64,000 nucleotides of DNA from an uncultured Dysosmobacter sp. (GTDB taxonomy: Bacteria; Bacillota; Clostridia; Oscillospirales; Oscillospiraceae). Location of the stretch: NCBI RefSeq assembly GCF_947631165.1, contig NZ_CANRKH010000005.1, forward strand, positions 58,257 through 122,256, given 5' to 3'. Below are positions 52,931 through 59,816 of the stretch, piece after piece. Both the position numbers and the translations under genes were made by a program. A model generated the notes under the pieces. It did not search any database, was not told the origin of the DNA, and saw nothing but the letters and a program-made list of their open reading frames with translations. Within the stretch, counting starts at the first letter, position 1. Every line of letters begins with the position of its first letter.

Positions 52931-55693
52931 GTGGCAAATAATGACGGCAGCATCCGCATCAAGGCAGTCATCAACGATGAAAAAGCCAAAAAGCAGCTTG
53001 ACCAGCTGGAGAGCAAGATGCGGAGGCAGACCGAACAGGTTAATAAACAAACGGCGGCGGTGCGGCGGCTGGAGGAACAGTTCCAGCAGCTGGCATCTGG
53101 AGAAAAAGAACCGCAGTCTGTCAAGCGGATGGCGGCGGATCTGAAAAAGGCGGAAGAGGAAGCCGCCAGACTGGATGAACAGTTCCAGAAGCTGAATGCG
53201 ATTGCATCTGTAGACCGACAGGTTCATGGGCGAGCTGATCCAGAAATAGAAGCTAAACTAGCTGATCTTTCTGAACAGATGGCACAGGCAGACGCCAGAG
53301 CAGACCTATTAAGGCGCCGCCTTGCCGAGGTCCAGATGGACCCGTCCGCTTCTGACGAAGCAAAGAAACTGGCGAGCGACCTTGCCCTTGCGTCGGACAA
53401 GCTGAAACGGATGAAGCTGGAAGCGGATTCCACACAGCAGTCTATCAATGAACTGTCCAGCAGCTCCAGCGGGCGATTTGGGCAGATCTCCGCTGTTCTT
53501 GGAACTATCGGCCAGAAGATCAGGAAAGGTTTTGCAGGCGCTGTGAATCTGGCTGGAAAAGCCATTGAAAAGGTCCGCAGTGGTATTCGGAAGCTTGGCA
53601 AGGAAAAGGGCTTTGACAAGGCCGGGAAAGCGGCTAACCGCTTTGGAAACCGATTGAAGAGCATCGTCGCCGGGGCGCTGTTTTTCAACCTCATCAGCCG
53701 GGGCCTGACGGCTCTCACAAAGCAGATCGGTACATACCTGACTGCAAACCGGGAATTTTCAAACGCGCTGGCTGATGTCAAGTCAAACCTGCTGACGGCG
53801 TTTCAGCCTATCTATGATACCATTCTACCGGCCATGACCAAGCTGATGCAGCACATGGAGCGGTTTACGGCGATCCTCGCCAAGATTAGCGCCGCAGCAT
53901 TCGGCACCACGGCCAAGAAAGCCCAGGAGAACGCAAAGGCCCTGAAAGAACAGGCGGACGCCACTGAAGAGGCTGGGAAGGAAGCCAAAAAGGCAGAAAA
54001 GTATCTTGCTTCTTTCGATACCATTGAAAAGCTCGGCAAGGAGGAAGAAGAGGAAAAACCAGCGGAGCCGGAGTTCGACACCGACTTTGAAGATGTGGAA
54101 ATCCCATCCTGGTTAAAGGACTTTTGGCAGCCCTTTAAAGACAGCTGGGAGGAGTTGGGCGCATCCACCATCCAGGCTGTCAAGGACGCGCTTGGGGCGG
54201 TCTGGGACATGCTGAAAGCCATTGCGCAGACCTTCCTTGATATTTGGAAGAGCGGGGCGGGCCTTGAATTTCTCAATCTTTTGCAGCAGGCGTTCCAAAC
54301 CATTTTAGGCATCATCGGCGATATCGCCAGGGCGTTTACAGAGGCGTGGAACAGCGGGGCCGGGGAAGCGGTCATCAATGCGCTGTTCTTCATGCTAAAC
54401 TCCATCCTGCGGCTGATCATCAGTATCGGAGAGGCATTCCGCACAGCGTGGAACGACGGAAGCGGCGTGCAGATCATGACCACGCTGCTGAACATTCTCG
54501 CCAACATTATGAACATCGTGGGCGAGTTGGCAACCAGACTTCGGGAAGCATGGGAGGCCAATGGAAACGGCGTGGCGATCTGGAGCGCCATTCTCGCCAG
54601 TGTGCAAGCTGTCCTAAATGTTATTAGGGACCTGACGGCGGCAACGCTTATCTGGGCGCAAAACCTGAACCTGGAGCCTCTGATGGCCAGTATTCGGAAT
54701 GTCCTGGATTCCGTCCCCGGTTTGATTTCTGCTATCGGCAGCGTCGTCTTGGATTTGTGGAACAACACCGTGCTTCCATTTTTGAGCTGGCTGCTTGAAA
54801 GCGGCCTTCCCGGAGTGCTGGACAAGGTCGCGGCGATTTTTGATTATATCGCGGAGAATCCGGAGACGATCATCAAACTCACCGAGACGGTGGCAACATT
54901 TATTGCGGCGTGGAAGCTGGGCGGTATCATAGCGTCTATCGTACAAGCTGCGGCTGGCTTGATGACGTTAACCACAGCGTTTACTGGCTCTGCTACAGCG
55001 TCTGGATTACTGCTTGGGAAGATTTCCCTCATTACTGGAGCAATTGCCCTCATACTCATTGAAATCGGGAAACTTGCCGCCACAGACCCGGAATTTGCAG
55101 CTGTTCTGGGCGACGCTTTTGAAAGCCTCAAGAACTTGCTTAGCTCTGTAATTAACCTATTCAGTGAATTGTGGCCCATCATTCAGCCGATTGCGGAGTT
55201 TATTGGATCTTTCTTTGCTGGGGCTGTTCAAGCTCTTGCGGCTGCGCTTGAAATTGTTTGCGATATTTTGGCCTTCTTTATTGACCTGCTTTCCGCTGCT
55301 GTTGAAGGTGTCAAGACTTTAAACAACTGGCTCAACGGCACAGGCGCAAACAATGCGGTGTATCAATCCTCTGTACAGGGACGGAGTGTGCAAGCGGTTG
55401 ATGTTTCTTCGTACAATCTGCCCCATCTGGCAAATGGTGCTGTGATTTCTCCCAACAATGAGTTTCTGGCGGTGCTGGGAGACCAGAGAAGCGGAACGAA
55501 TGTCGAGGCCCCGCTGGATATGATCAAGCAGGCAGTCAGAGATGTTTATGGGGAAATTGGTGCAGGCGCTGGCGGCACAAATGTCAACGTGGAGTTTAAC
55601 GGCAGTCTCGCGGCACTTGGCCGAATGCTTCTTCCTGTGATCAGGACCGAGGAACAGCGGAGAGGCCCGATGATTGGAGGCGACTTGGTATAA
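52931..55693 (+). CDS. Phage tail tape-measure-like protein
   Basis: 920 aa. Coiled-coil N-terminus (~15-200: KAKKQLDQLESKMRRQTEQV, LKKAEEEAARLDEQ), a Lys/Arg-rich segment, an acidic linker (KEEEEEKPAEPEFDTDFEDV), then ~400 residues of hydrophobic/amphipathic helices, and the typical C-terminus LANGAVISPNNEFLAVLGDQ followed by RSGTNVEAPLDMI. In siphophages this protein sets tail length and helps DNA entry. GTG 52931 is chosen; ATG 52886 is an alternative without a good RBS. No tail tube, chaperone or distal-tail genes flank it, which is unusual. Confidence 0.85.
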   Translation: MANNDGSIRIKAVINDEKAKKQLDQLESKMRRQTEQVNKQTAAVRRLEEQFQQLASGEKEPQSVKRMAADLKKAEEEAARLDEQFQKLNAIASVDRQVHGRADPEIEAKLADLSEQMAQADARADLLRRRLAEVQMDPSASDEAKKLASDLALASDKLKRMKLEADSTQQSINELSSSSSGRFGQISAVLGTIGQKIRKGFAGAVNLAGKAIEKVRSGIRKLGKEKGFDKAGKAANRFGNRLKSIVAGALFFNLISRGLTALTKQIGTYLTANREFSNALADVKSNLLTAFQPIYDTILPAMTKLMQHMERFTAILAKISAAAFGTTAKKAQENAKALKEQADATEEAGKEAKKAEKYLASFDTIEKLGKEEEEEKPAEPEFDTDFEDVEIPSWLKDFWQPFKDSWEELGASTIQAVKDALGAVWDMLKAIAQTFLDIWKSGAGLEFLNLLQQAFQTILGIIGDIARAFTEAWNSGAGEAVINALFFMLNSILRLIISIGEAFRTAWNDGSGVQIMTTLLNILANIMNIVGELATRLREAWEANGNGVAIWSAILASVQAVLNVIRDLTAATLIWAQNLNLEPLMASIRNVLDSVPGLISAIGSVVLDLWNNTVLPFLSWLLESGLPGVLDKVAAIFDYIAENPETIIKLTETVATFIAAWKLGGIIASIVQAAAGLMTLTTAFTGSATASGLLLGKISLITGAIALILIEIGKLAATDPEFAAVLGDAFESLKNLLSSVINLFSELWPIIQPIAEFIGSFFAGAVQALAAALEIVCDILAFFIDLLSAAVEGVKTLNNWLNGTGANNAVYQSSVQGRSVQAVDVSSYNLPHLANGAVISPNNEFLAVLGDQRSGTNVEAPLDMIKQAVRDVYGEIGAGAGGTNVNVEFNGSLAALGRMLLPVIRTEEQRRGPMIGGDLV

Positions 55694-55902
55694 AAGACTT
55701 TGCTGATTTTGCAAGGCAAATAAAGGAATGGCACGCAACAGCTATCAACAACGACATTCAAAAGGCAATTGACAAGCTTGGAGCAAACCAGCATTTAAAG
55801 TTGGAAGATATTATTTCCATAGCATCGTTCATGACTACACTAGAGCTTTTGGGGCTATATCACAAATGGTTGAACGATGAAGAACTCCCACAAGAGGATT
55901 AA
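55690..55902 (+). CDS. Small element protein with a possible ATA start
   Basis: 70 codons in the -1 frame relative to the tape-measure end. The protein reads KDFADFARQIKEWHATAIN, then KLGANQHLKLEDIISIASFM and ends LGLYHKWLNDEELPQED. No ATG/GTG/TTG is suitably placed, but ATA 55690 sits 9 nt after GGAGG (55676-55680). Either a non-canonical start, a mutated ATG, or a -1 frameshift product of the upstream gene. Confidence 0.5.
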   Translation: MKDFADFARQIKEWHATAINNDIQKAIDKLGANQHLKLEDIISIASFMTTLELLGLYHKWLNDEELPQED

Positions 55903-55993
55903 AATAGAAACCACCTCCGCCGCGCTGAAGGTGGTCCCCGCTGGATGATGGATTCTGTTTGATTCATCATATCACGAAAGGGGAGAAGTTTCA

Positions 55994-56578
55994 ATGACAA
56001 CGAATGAGATCGCGGCGGGGGTACAGGCCGGACAGGCTGATTATTTGCAGCTATGGGAAGCTGTGCGGGGATTTGTCTATGACCGGGCCTATCGGTGGGC
56101 AAGATACGACGTGACCATTGATGACTTACAGCAATGCGCCTTTCTGGCCCTTGTCGAGGCCGTGGGAAGCTGGGACCGTGACCGGGGCACATTCCTTACC
56201 CTGTACGGTCTAAAGCTGCAAGCAGCCTTTACAGAGGCCGCAGGACTGCGAACAGAGCGGGATAAGCGGGACCCGCTGCGGACGGCTGTTTCCCTGGATG
56301 CTCCTTTGACCGATGATGAAGGAGATTCTCTAACTCTGTCAGATGTCATTCCAGACCCGGTGGCGGTGGCTGCTATCAACAATGTGGCTGAAATGGATTT
56401 CCAGCAGCGCAGACACAGCGCCTTAGAAAAGGCCCTTGCAAGGCTTCCAGAGGCACAGCGGGCGGCGGTGGTGGGAAAGTGCTGCTATGGCCGCAGAGTG
56501 GATACACGGGCCTACAACGCCGGATTACGGGCGCTCCGGCATCCGTCCATCTCGCGGGAGTTGAGGCAATATGCGTAA
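55994..56578 (+). CDS. Sigma-70-like factor of the element
   Basis: 194 aa. Region 2 is recognisable (TIDDLQQCAFLALVEAVGSW, then RDRGTFLTLYGLKLQAAFTE), with the D-x-Q-x-A/F pattern of the -10-binding helix. The region 4 equivalent (LEKALARLPEAQRAAVVGKC, then VDTRAYNAGLRALRHP) is degenerate. Similar phage proteins activate late genes. RBS AAAGGGG precedes ATG 55994. Convergent with the next block across a GCCGGGG/CCCCGGC hairpin. Confidence 0.75.
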   Translation: MTTNEIAAGVQAGQADYLQLWEAVRGFVYDRAYRWARYDVTIDDLQQCAFLALVEAVGSWDRDRGTFLTLYGLKLQAAFTEAAGLRTERDKRDPLRTAVSLDAPLTDDEGDSLTLSDVIPDPVAVAAINNVAEMDFQQRRHSALEKALARLPEAQRAAVVGKCCYGRRVDTRAYNAGLRALRHPSISRELRQYA

Positions 56579-56584
56579 AAGAGA

Positions 56585-56604
56585 GGCCGGGGATTACTCC
56601 CCGG
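56585..56604. terminator. Bidirectional hairpin
   Basis: GCCGGGG ATTACT CCCCGGC between the sigma-like gene and the leftward block; TCTTCTTTAT follows on the plus strand. Confidence 0.6.
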
Positions 56605-56698
56605 CATCTTCTTTATACTGCTCCATCTGGTTATCAATAGCCCGGTTGATGAAGCCGTTGACGCTTTCGCCCTGGGATTCGGCGTTGCTCTCTAACAT
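56594..56698 (-). pseudogene. Truncated ribbon-helix-helix-like gene
   Basis: The 34 codons from ATG 56698 (MLESNAESQGESVNGFINRA, then IDNQMEQYKEDAGE) match the C-terminal half of small Arc-like proteins. The reading frame continues upstream as RKRRAEQKKAQH but meets a TAA, so the N-terminal half is missing. Confidence 0.5.
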
Positions 56699-56754
56699 AT
56701 GTTGTGCCTTTTTCTGCTCCGCTCTGCGCTTCCGTTATTTGGCGCACGGAGGGC

Positions 56755-57000
56755 CTATTTTTGCAACCATTCCTGACGGATTAAGCGGATTGCGTCCTCA
56801 TATGTATCGGAATACTCTGGGCGCTTGGCTTGTGTCTCTTTGAGCCGCTTAATGGCTCGCTTGTAAGCTCCCTTAGTCGCTGGAATAGGTGGGCACTTGT
56901 CCCCCGCCTGAGTCGCCATAGCGATTGCCACAAGGCAAAGCAATTCAATTTCGCCAGCCCGCTTGACTAACTCAAAAAACCTTTGTTCACTCAGATTCAT
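56755..57000 (-). CDS. Hypothetical small protein, leftward block
   Basis: 81 aa (MNLSEQRFFELVKRAGEIEL..., ending DAIRLIRQEWLQK). ATG 57000 has AAAGGG upstream; ATG 57021 is an alternative. Overlaps the preceding gene by 14 bp. Helical, no family recognised. Confidence 0.6.
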   Translation of the reverse strand: MNLSEQRFFELVKRAGEIELLCLVAIAMATQAGDKCPPIPATKGAYKRAIKRLKETQAKRPEYSDTYEDAIRLIRQEWLQK

Positions 57001-57184
57001 ATTTATATCCCTTTTCCGCAAGCGTTGCTTTCATCAATTCACCGAATATTTGCAAGGTGGGCTTGTCCATATCGTCAAGGTCGGCAGCAAAAGCATCAAC
57101 GCCTTTGCTCTTGAAATCGTGCAGGGCATTACAGATTTGAGTTGATTGTTCTGCATTCATTCTTTTGAAAATACTATCAATCAT
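56987..57184 (-). CDS. Hypothetical small protein, leftward block
   Basis: 65 aa (MIDSIFKRMNAEQSTQICNA...). RBS GAGGGAG precedes ATG 57184. Acidic, helical, no family recognised. Confidence 0.6.
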   Translation of the reverse strand: MIDSIFKRMNAEQSTQICNALHDFKSKGVDAFAADLDDMDKPTLQIFGELMKATLAEKGYKYESE

Positions 57185-57187
57185 GAT

Positions 57188-57400
57188 TTACTCCCTCTTG
57201 TTTTTTTCGTTAGCATTGGTTATAATAGGAACAGAAACAGGCGTTCTTTCTGTTTTGCCGCTTTCGGTGTTGGTCGCGCCGGAGGCGGCTCTTTCTATAC
57301 ATTCTTCTCTGGATAATTCAGGATGATTCCTGTGTAACTTCCATGCCTGGAGCAGCCAGGATCGTTCTTCATGTGTAAGGTTTAAAATTTCTAATTCCAC
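57188..57400 (-). CDS. Hypothetical small protein, leftward block
   Basis: 70 aa from GTG 57400 (encoding MELEILNLTHEERSWLLQAW) with GGGAGG upstream; it starts 2 bp after the previous gene's stop. The C-terminus is Thr/Lys-rich and probably disordered. Function unknown. Confidence 0.55.
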   Translation of the reverse strand: MELEILNLTHEERSWLLQAWKLHRNHPELSREECIERAASGATNTESGKTERTPVSVPIITNANEKNKRE

Positions 57401-57402
57401 GG

Positions 57403-57603
57403 TTACACCCTCCCCATCATGCGGTTTCCGTCCCTCTCTGCGCACTCCGGGCAATAGATGGATGTTCCGTATAGGTCAACGTCTCCGCCACTCAAAAGCT
57501 CCGCAATGTCTACTGGGAACTCTTTTCCGCAGATCGGGCAGCGGGTGAATACATTCTCATAGTCGAGATTGATTTTCTCTCCACGGCCTTTTACATAAAA
57601 CAT
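57403..57603 (-). CDS. Zinc-ribbon small protein, leftward block
   Basis: 66 aa with CPICGKEF (~22) and YCPECAERDG (~50) forming a four-Cys zinc site. RBS AAAGGAG precedes ATG 57603. Function unknown. Confidence 0.65.
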   Translation of the reverse strand: MFYVKGRGEKINLDYENVFTRCPICGKEFPVDIAELLSGGDVDLYGTSIYCPECAERDGNRMMGRV

Positions 57604-57606
57604 CGT

Positions 57607-57888
57607 TCATTCTCCTTTCAGCCACGGAGCAGGAGAAATTTCAATGGGCGTTGCTCCGCCGTCGATCATCATTTGCATAGCTTCTTCCTTTGTCTGGCCT
57701 GTAATATGGGCAATCTCCTCCAGGGAGAAATATTCCTGCTTACCGTACAAATCACACAGGGCCAGACGCGCCCAAATCAGCTTTGCTTTATCATCCAAGT
57801 CTTTGCTGGTATCCATAGCGCCCCGGACTGCGGATTCAGTTATCCCATATCGGGCGGCAAGGGCTTTTATTTCTTGGTCAAGGTTCAT
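57607..57888 (-). CDS. Hypothetical helical/HTH-like protein, leftward block
   Basis: 93 aa. FSLEEIAHITGQTKEEAMQM (~54-73) looks like a helix-turn-helix; the start is MNLDQEIKALAARYGITESA. Function unknown. Confidence 0.6.
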   Translation of the reverse strand: MNLDQEIKALAARYGITESAVRGAMDTSKDLDDKAKLIWARLALCDLYGKQEYFSLEEIAHITGQTKEEAMQMMIDGGATPIEISPAPWLKGE

Positions 57889-57900
57889 TCTTACACCCCC

Positions 57901-58170
57901 TCACGCCACTACCTGGAACCGTCTGGCCTGTGTGGTCTTTACGTACTGCTCATACATGGCCCCATGCTCAGCCTTGAAGCTTTTGCTATCAAAGCGACTG
58001 GTTGTGTAGTGCGTCCACTTGACCTTGATACCCTCCACGCTCATTTCCTCGCTGTCACCCATAGCCGCCTTGATCTCCTGTTCCAGACCCTCCATAAGAT
58101 CTTGCAACTCCGTCAACATCTTCTTCATGTCCGCATACTCTTTTACCTTCGCCGTAATGTTTTCATTCAT
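57901..58170 (-). CDS. Phage-type coiled-coil protein, leftward block
   Basis: 89 aa. An N-terminal coiled coil (EYADMKKMLTELQDLMEGLE) and small C-terminal domain ending KTTQARRFQVVA. Proteins of this shape accompany YqaJ/RecT recombination modules in Firmicutes phages; no YqaJ is present here. RBS AGGAGG precedes ATG 58170. First gene of the leftward block, driven from 58282-58310. Confidence 0.65.
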   Translation of the reverse strand: MNENITAKVKEYADMKKMLTELQDLMEGLEQEIKAAMGDSEEMSVEGIKVKWTHYTTSRFDSKSFKAEHGAMYEQYVKTTQARRFQVVA

Positions 58171-58281
58171 GGTGCTACCTCCTATTATTTGCAGTCCAGA
58201 CGGATTGTAGAGAGCACACCCGGAACGTCACCGGTCCATCTGTCGCAGCCGTCTGTCCTGCTTGGTATGGTCTTATCGTAC

Positions 58282-58310
58282 ACTATATAGTTTACATTGT
58301 CTATTGACAA
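58282..58310 (-). promoter_or_regulatory. Leftward promoter of the small-gene block
   Basis: Minus strand TTGTCA (58305-58310), 17-bp spacer, TATAGT (58282-58287). The -10 box abuts operator copy 1 (58287-58297). Confidence 0.7.
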
Positions 58311-58366
58311 GTACACCAAATAGTTTACTTCATTTCTATCTATTCTGTACATTGATTAGTTTACAT
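58287..58366. promoter_or_regulatory. Three-copy operator array
   Basis: ATAGTTTACAT (58287-58297), ATAGTTTACTT (58320-58330), TTAGTTTACAT (58356-58366): direct repeats spaced 33 and 36 bp, about three helical turns, overlapping both divergent promoters. Confidence 0.65.
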
Positions 58367-58380
58367 CTGCGTGTTACAAT
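58352..58380 (+). promoter_or_regulatory. Rightward promoter of the XRE gene
   Basis: TTGATT (58352-58357), 17-bp spacer, TACAAT (58375-58380); operator copy 3 lies between the boxes. Confidence 0.7.
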
Positions 58381-58407
58381 ATTGCTATAAAAAGGAGGTG
58401 GTACTAA

Positions 58408-58632
58408 ATGTCTGCATCTTCCGCCATCCGAAAGAGGCTTGAAGATATCGGAATGACACAAATGCAGCTTGCGGAGGCGTTGGGCACCAACCGTCAAAAT
58501 TTGGGGAACAAGCTACGCCGTGACAATTTCTCTGCAAGGGAGCTTGAGGCGATCTGCAAAGTAATGGGTCTGAAATTGGCAATGGTAGACGGCAATCCGG
58601 GTGAATATGTCATTGAGTACGTGGAAGAATAG
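58408..58632 (+). CDS. XRE-family HTH regulator (second switch of the element)
   Basis: 74 aa, single-domain Cro/CI-like. HTH: IRKRLEDIGMTQMQLAEALG, then TNRQNLGNKLRRDNFSAREL (~8-47). RBS AAGGAGGTG precedes ATG 58408. Faces the leftward small-gene block across the three-copy operator, so it probably controls itself and that block. Confidence 0.85.
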   Translation: MSASSAIRKRLEDIGMTQMQLAEALGTNRQNLGNKLRRDNFSARELEAICKVMGLKLAMVDGNPGEYVIEYVEE

Positions 58633-58640
58633 CCCACAAG

Positions 58641-58667
58641 GCCCGTCAGAGCGTTTCTGGCGGGCTT
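58641..58667 (+). terminator. Terminator after the XRE gene
   Basis: GCCCGTCAGA, GCGT loop, TCTGGCGGGCTTT. Confidence 0.75.
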
Positions 58668-58734
58668 TCCATTTGGTAGTATAGTTTCCCCTCCAAACTG
58701 CCCAAATGCGATTCTAGGCCACTCTACGGGCAAA

Positions 58735-58763
58735 ATAAAAAGCCCCAGGCAAAAGCCCAGGGC
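58735..58763 (-). terminator. Terminator of the coiled-coil gene
   Basis: Minus strand GCCCTGGGC, TTTT, GCCTGGGGC followed by TTTTTATTTTG. Confidence 0.65.
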
Positions 58764-58807
58764 AAGAAAAAAGACGGCACCGAATACCGGCACCGCCTAA
58801 TGTATTG

Positions 58808-59095
58808 TTATTGAGCTTTTTTAAGTTCGCTGATTTGTTGGGTGTGCAGTTCGATCATTTTTTCTGCATCGTCCAAACGGTCCTCCATGATTTCAAAGGC
58901 TTCACGAGGAATGGGATTCAGCTTTTCTTCCAAAGCGTTGAACTTTGGGTCAAAGTAAGATTCCATCATAACCATCATACGCTTTTCCGATTCACGTATT
59001 TTGGCATTGGTCATAACATCTACTTCGTTGATAATCTCTTTTTTCTGCAAAGCCAACAATTGAGCAATCGCCTGCAAATCCTTTTCATCCAACAT
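58808..59095 (-). CDS. Hypothetical coiled-coil protein
   Basis: 95 aa, almost wholly helical (MLDEKDLQAIAQLLALQKKE, DRLDDAEKMIELHTQQISEL). ATG 59095 follows GAGGTG. Its own consensus promoter is upstream. Such small coiled-coil proteins occur as accessory genes in mobile elements; function unknown. Confidence 0.65.
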   Translation of the reverse strand: MLDEKDLQAIAQLLALQKKEIINEVDVMTNAKIRESEKRMMVMMESYFDPKFNALEEKLNPIPREAFEIMEDRLDDAEKMIELHTQQISELKKAQ

Positions 59096-59114
59096 CAAAA
59101 TCACCTCATGTTCT

Positions 59115-59144
59115 ATTATAGCGGTGCCGATATTCGGTTGTCAA
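59115..59144 (-). promoter_or_regulatory. Consensus promoter of the coiled-coil gene
   Basis: Minus strand TTGACA (59139-59144), 18-bp spacer, TATAAT (59115-59120). Confidence 0.85.
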
Positions 59145-59303
59145 GGTTCAAAGGGAACTCCGGCGGCGGTGGTCATTAGGGCTGTGGCCTCTCTGCTTCC
59201 CATTCCCTATACCGTTCCGCCCTTATCCGTGATCTCGGTGTTAGGCTTCAACGATTGCCGGTGTCTGAACTGTTTTCTTTTGTTCCCTTGCTGTGATTAT
59301 AAT

Positions 59304-59396
59304 ATACATTATTTTTCAGTGTATGTCTATTGACGCAATAGCTAAAATATACATTGATTTTCTGTGTATATTATACATTGATTTTCTGTGTATATT
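59304..59396. promoter_or_regulatory. Three dyad operators, two as an exact 24-bp tandem repeat
   Basis: ATACATTGATTTTCTGTGTA-type units at 59349-59372 and 59373-59396 are identical; a third, ATACATTATTTTTCAGTGTA, lies at 59304. Each has ATACA and TGTAT arms 11 bp apart. Confidence 0.65.
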
Positions 59397-59406
59397 GACG
59401 TATAAT
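59378..59406 (+). promoter_or_regulatory. Promoter of the third HTH gene
   Basis: TTGATT (59378-59383), 17-bp spacer, TATAAT (59401-59406). The -35 box lies inside the last operator unit. Confidence 0.75.
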
Positions 59407-59468
59407 AGCCATAGTGGAAAAGGGAGCTTGCATGAAAAAGCCCCCTCCACGGCGGAAGGGGGTACAAC

Positions 59469-59684
59469 ATGCCAGTAAAATATAAGATTGATGTGCTGGC
59501 CGCTTTGAAAGATGCAGGATATTCAACATACAAATTGCGAAAAGAAAAGCTACTAGGTGAAAGTGTGTTACAGCAAATTCGCGAAAATGTTCCTGTATCA
59601 TGGGCCAATTTAGGCCGTATTTGTGAACTTTTGAACTGTCAACCTGGGGACATTCTCGAATACGATCAAGATGCCGGGGAGTAA
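59469..59684 (+). CDS. XRE-type HTH regulator
   Basis: 71 aa single HTH domain (KIDVLAALKDAGYSTYKLRK, then QQIRENVPVSWANLGRICEL and LNCQPGDILEY), the Cro-like YozG/XRE form. RBS GGGGGT precedes ATG 59469. Probably autoregulated through the ATACA-TGTAT dyads that overlap its promoter. Lies just upstream of the Abi gene. Confidence 0.8.
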   Translation: MPVKYKIDVLAALKDAGYSTYKLRKEKLLGESVLQQIRENVPVSWANLGRICELLNCQPGDILEYDQDAGE

Positions 59685-59698
59685 CATCCCCGGCTTTT
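59673..59698 (+). terminator. Terminator after the HTH gene
   Basis: GCCGGGG, loop, CCCCGGCTTTT, overlapping the 3' end of the gene. Confidence 0.8.
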
Positions 59699-59750
59699 CA
59701 GGTGGTTTAATCAACATAAATATTGCTTTTAATCCAAAATTAAAAAATAA

Positions 59751-59779
59751 TTGACAATTTGCTGTTGGCTAACTACCAT
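59751..59779 (+). promoter_or_regulatory. Promoter of the Abi-family gene
   Basis: TTGACA (59751-59756), 17-bp spacer, TACCAT (59774-59779), in a strongly AT-rich stretch. Confidence 0.6.
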
Positions 59780-59816
59780 ATAAATCATAGCAATTTATCT
59801 ATTGGGGATGAATAAG

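Noticed and set aside
59349..59396. Tandem 24-bp repeat considered as a CRISPR start
   Set aside because: Only two adjacent identical units without spacers; it overlaps a promoter and is better read as operators.
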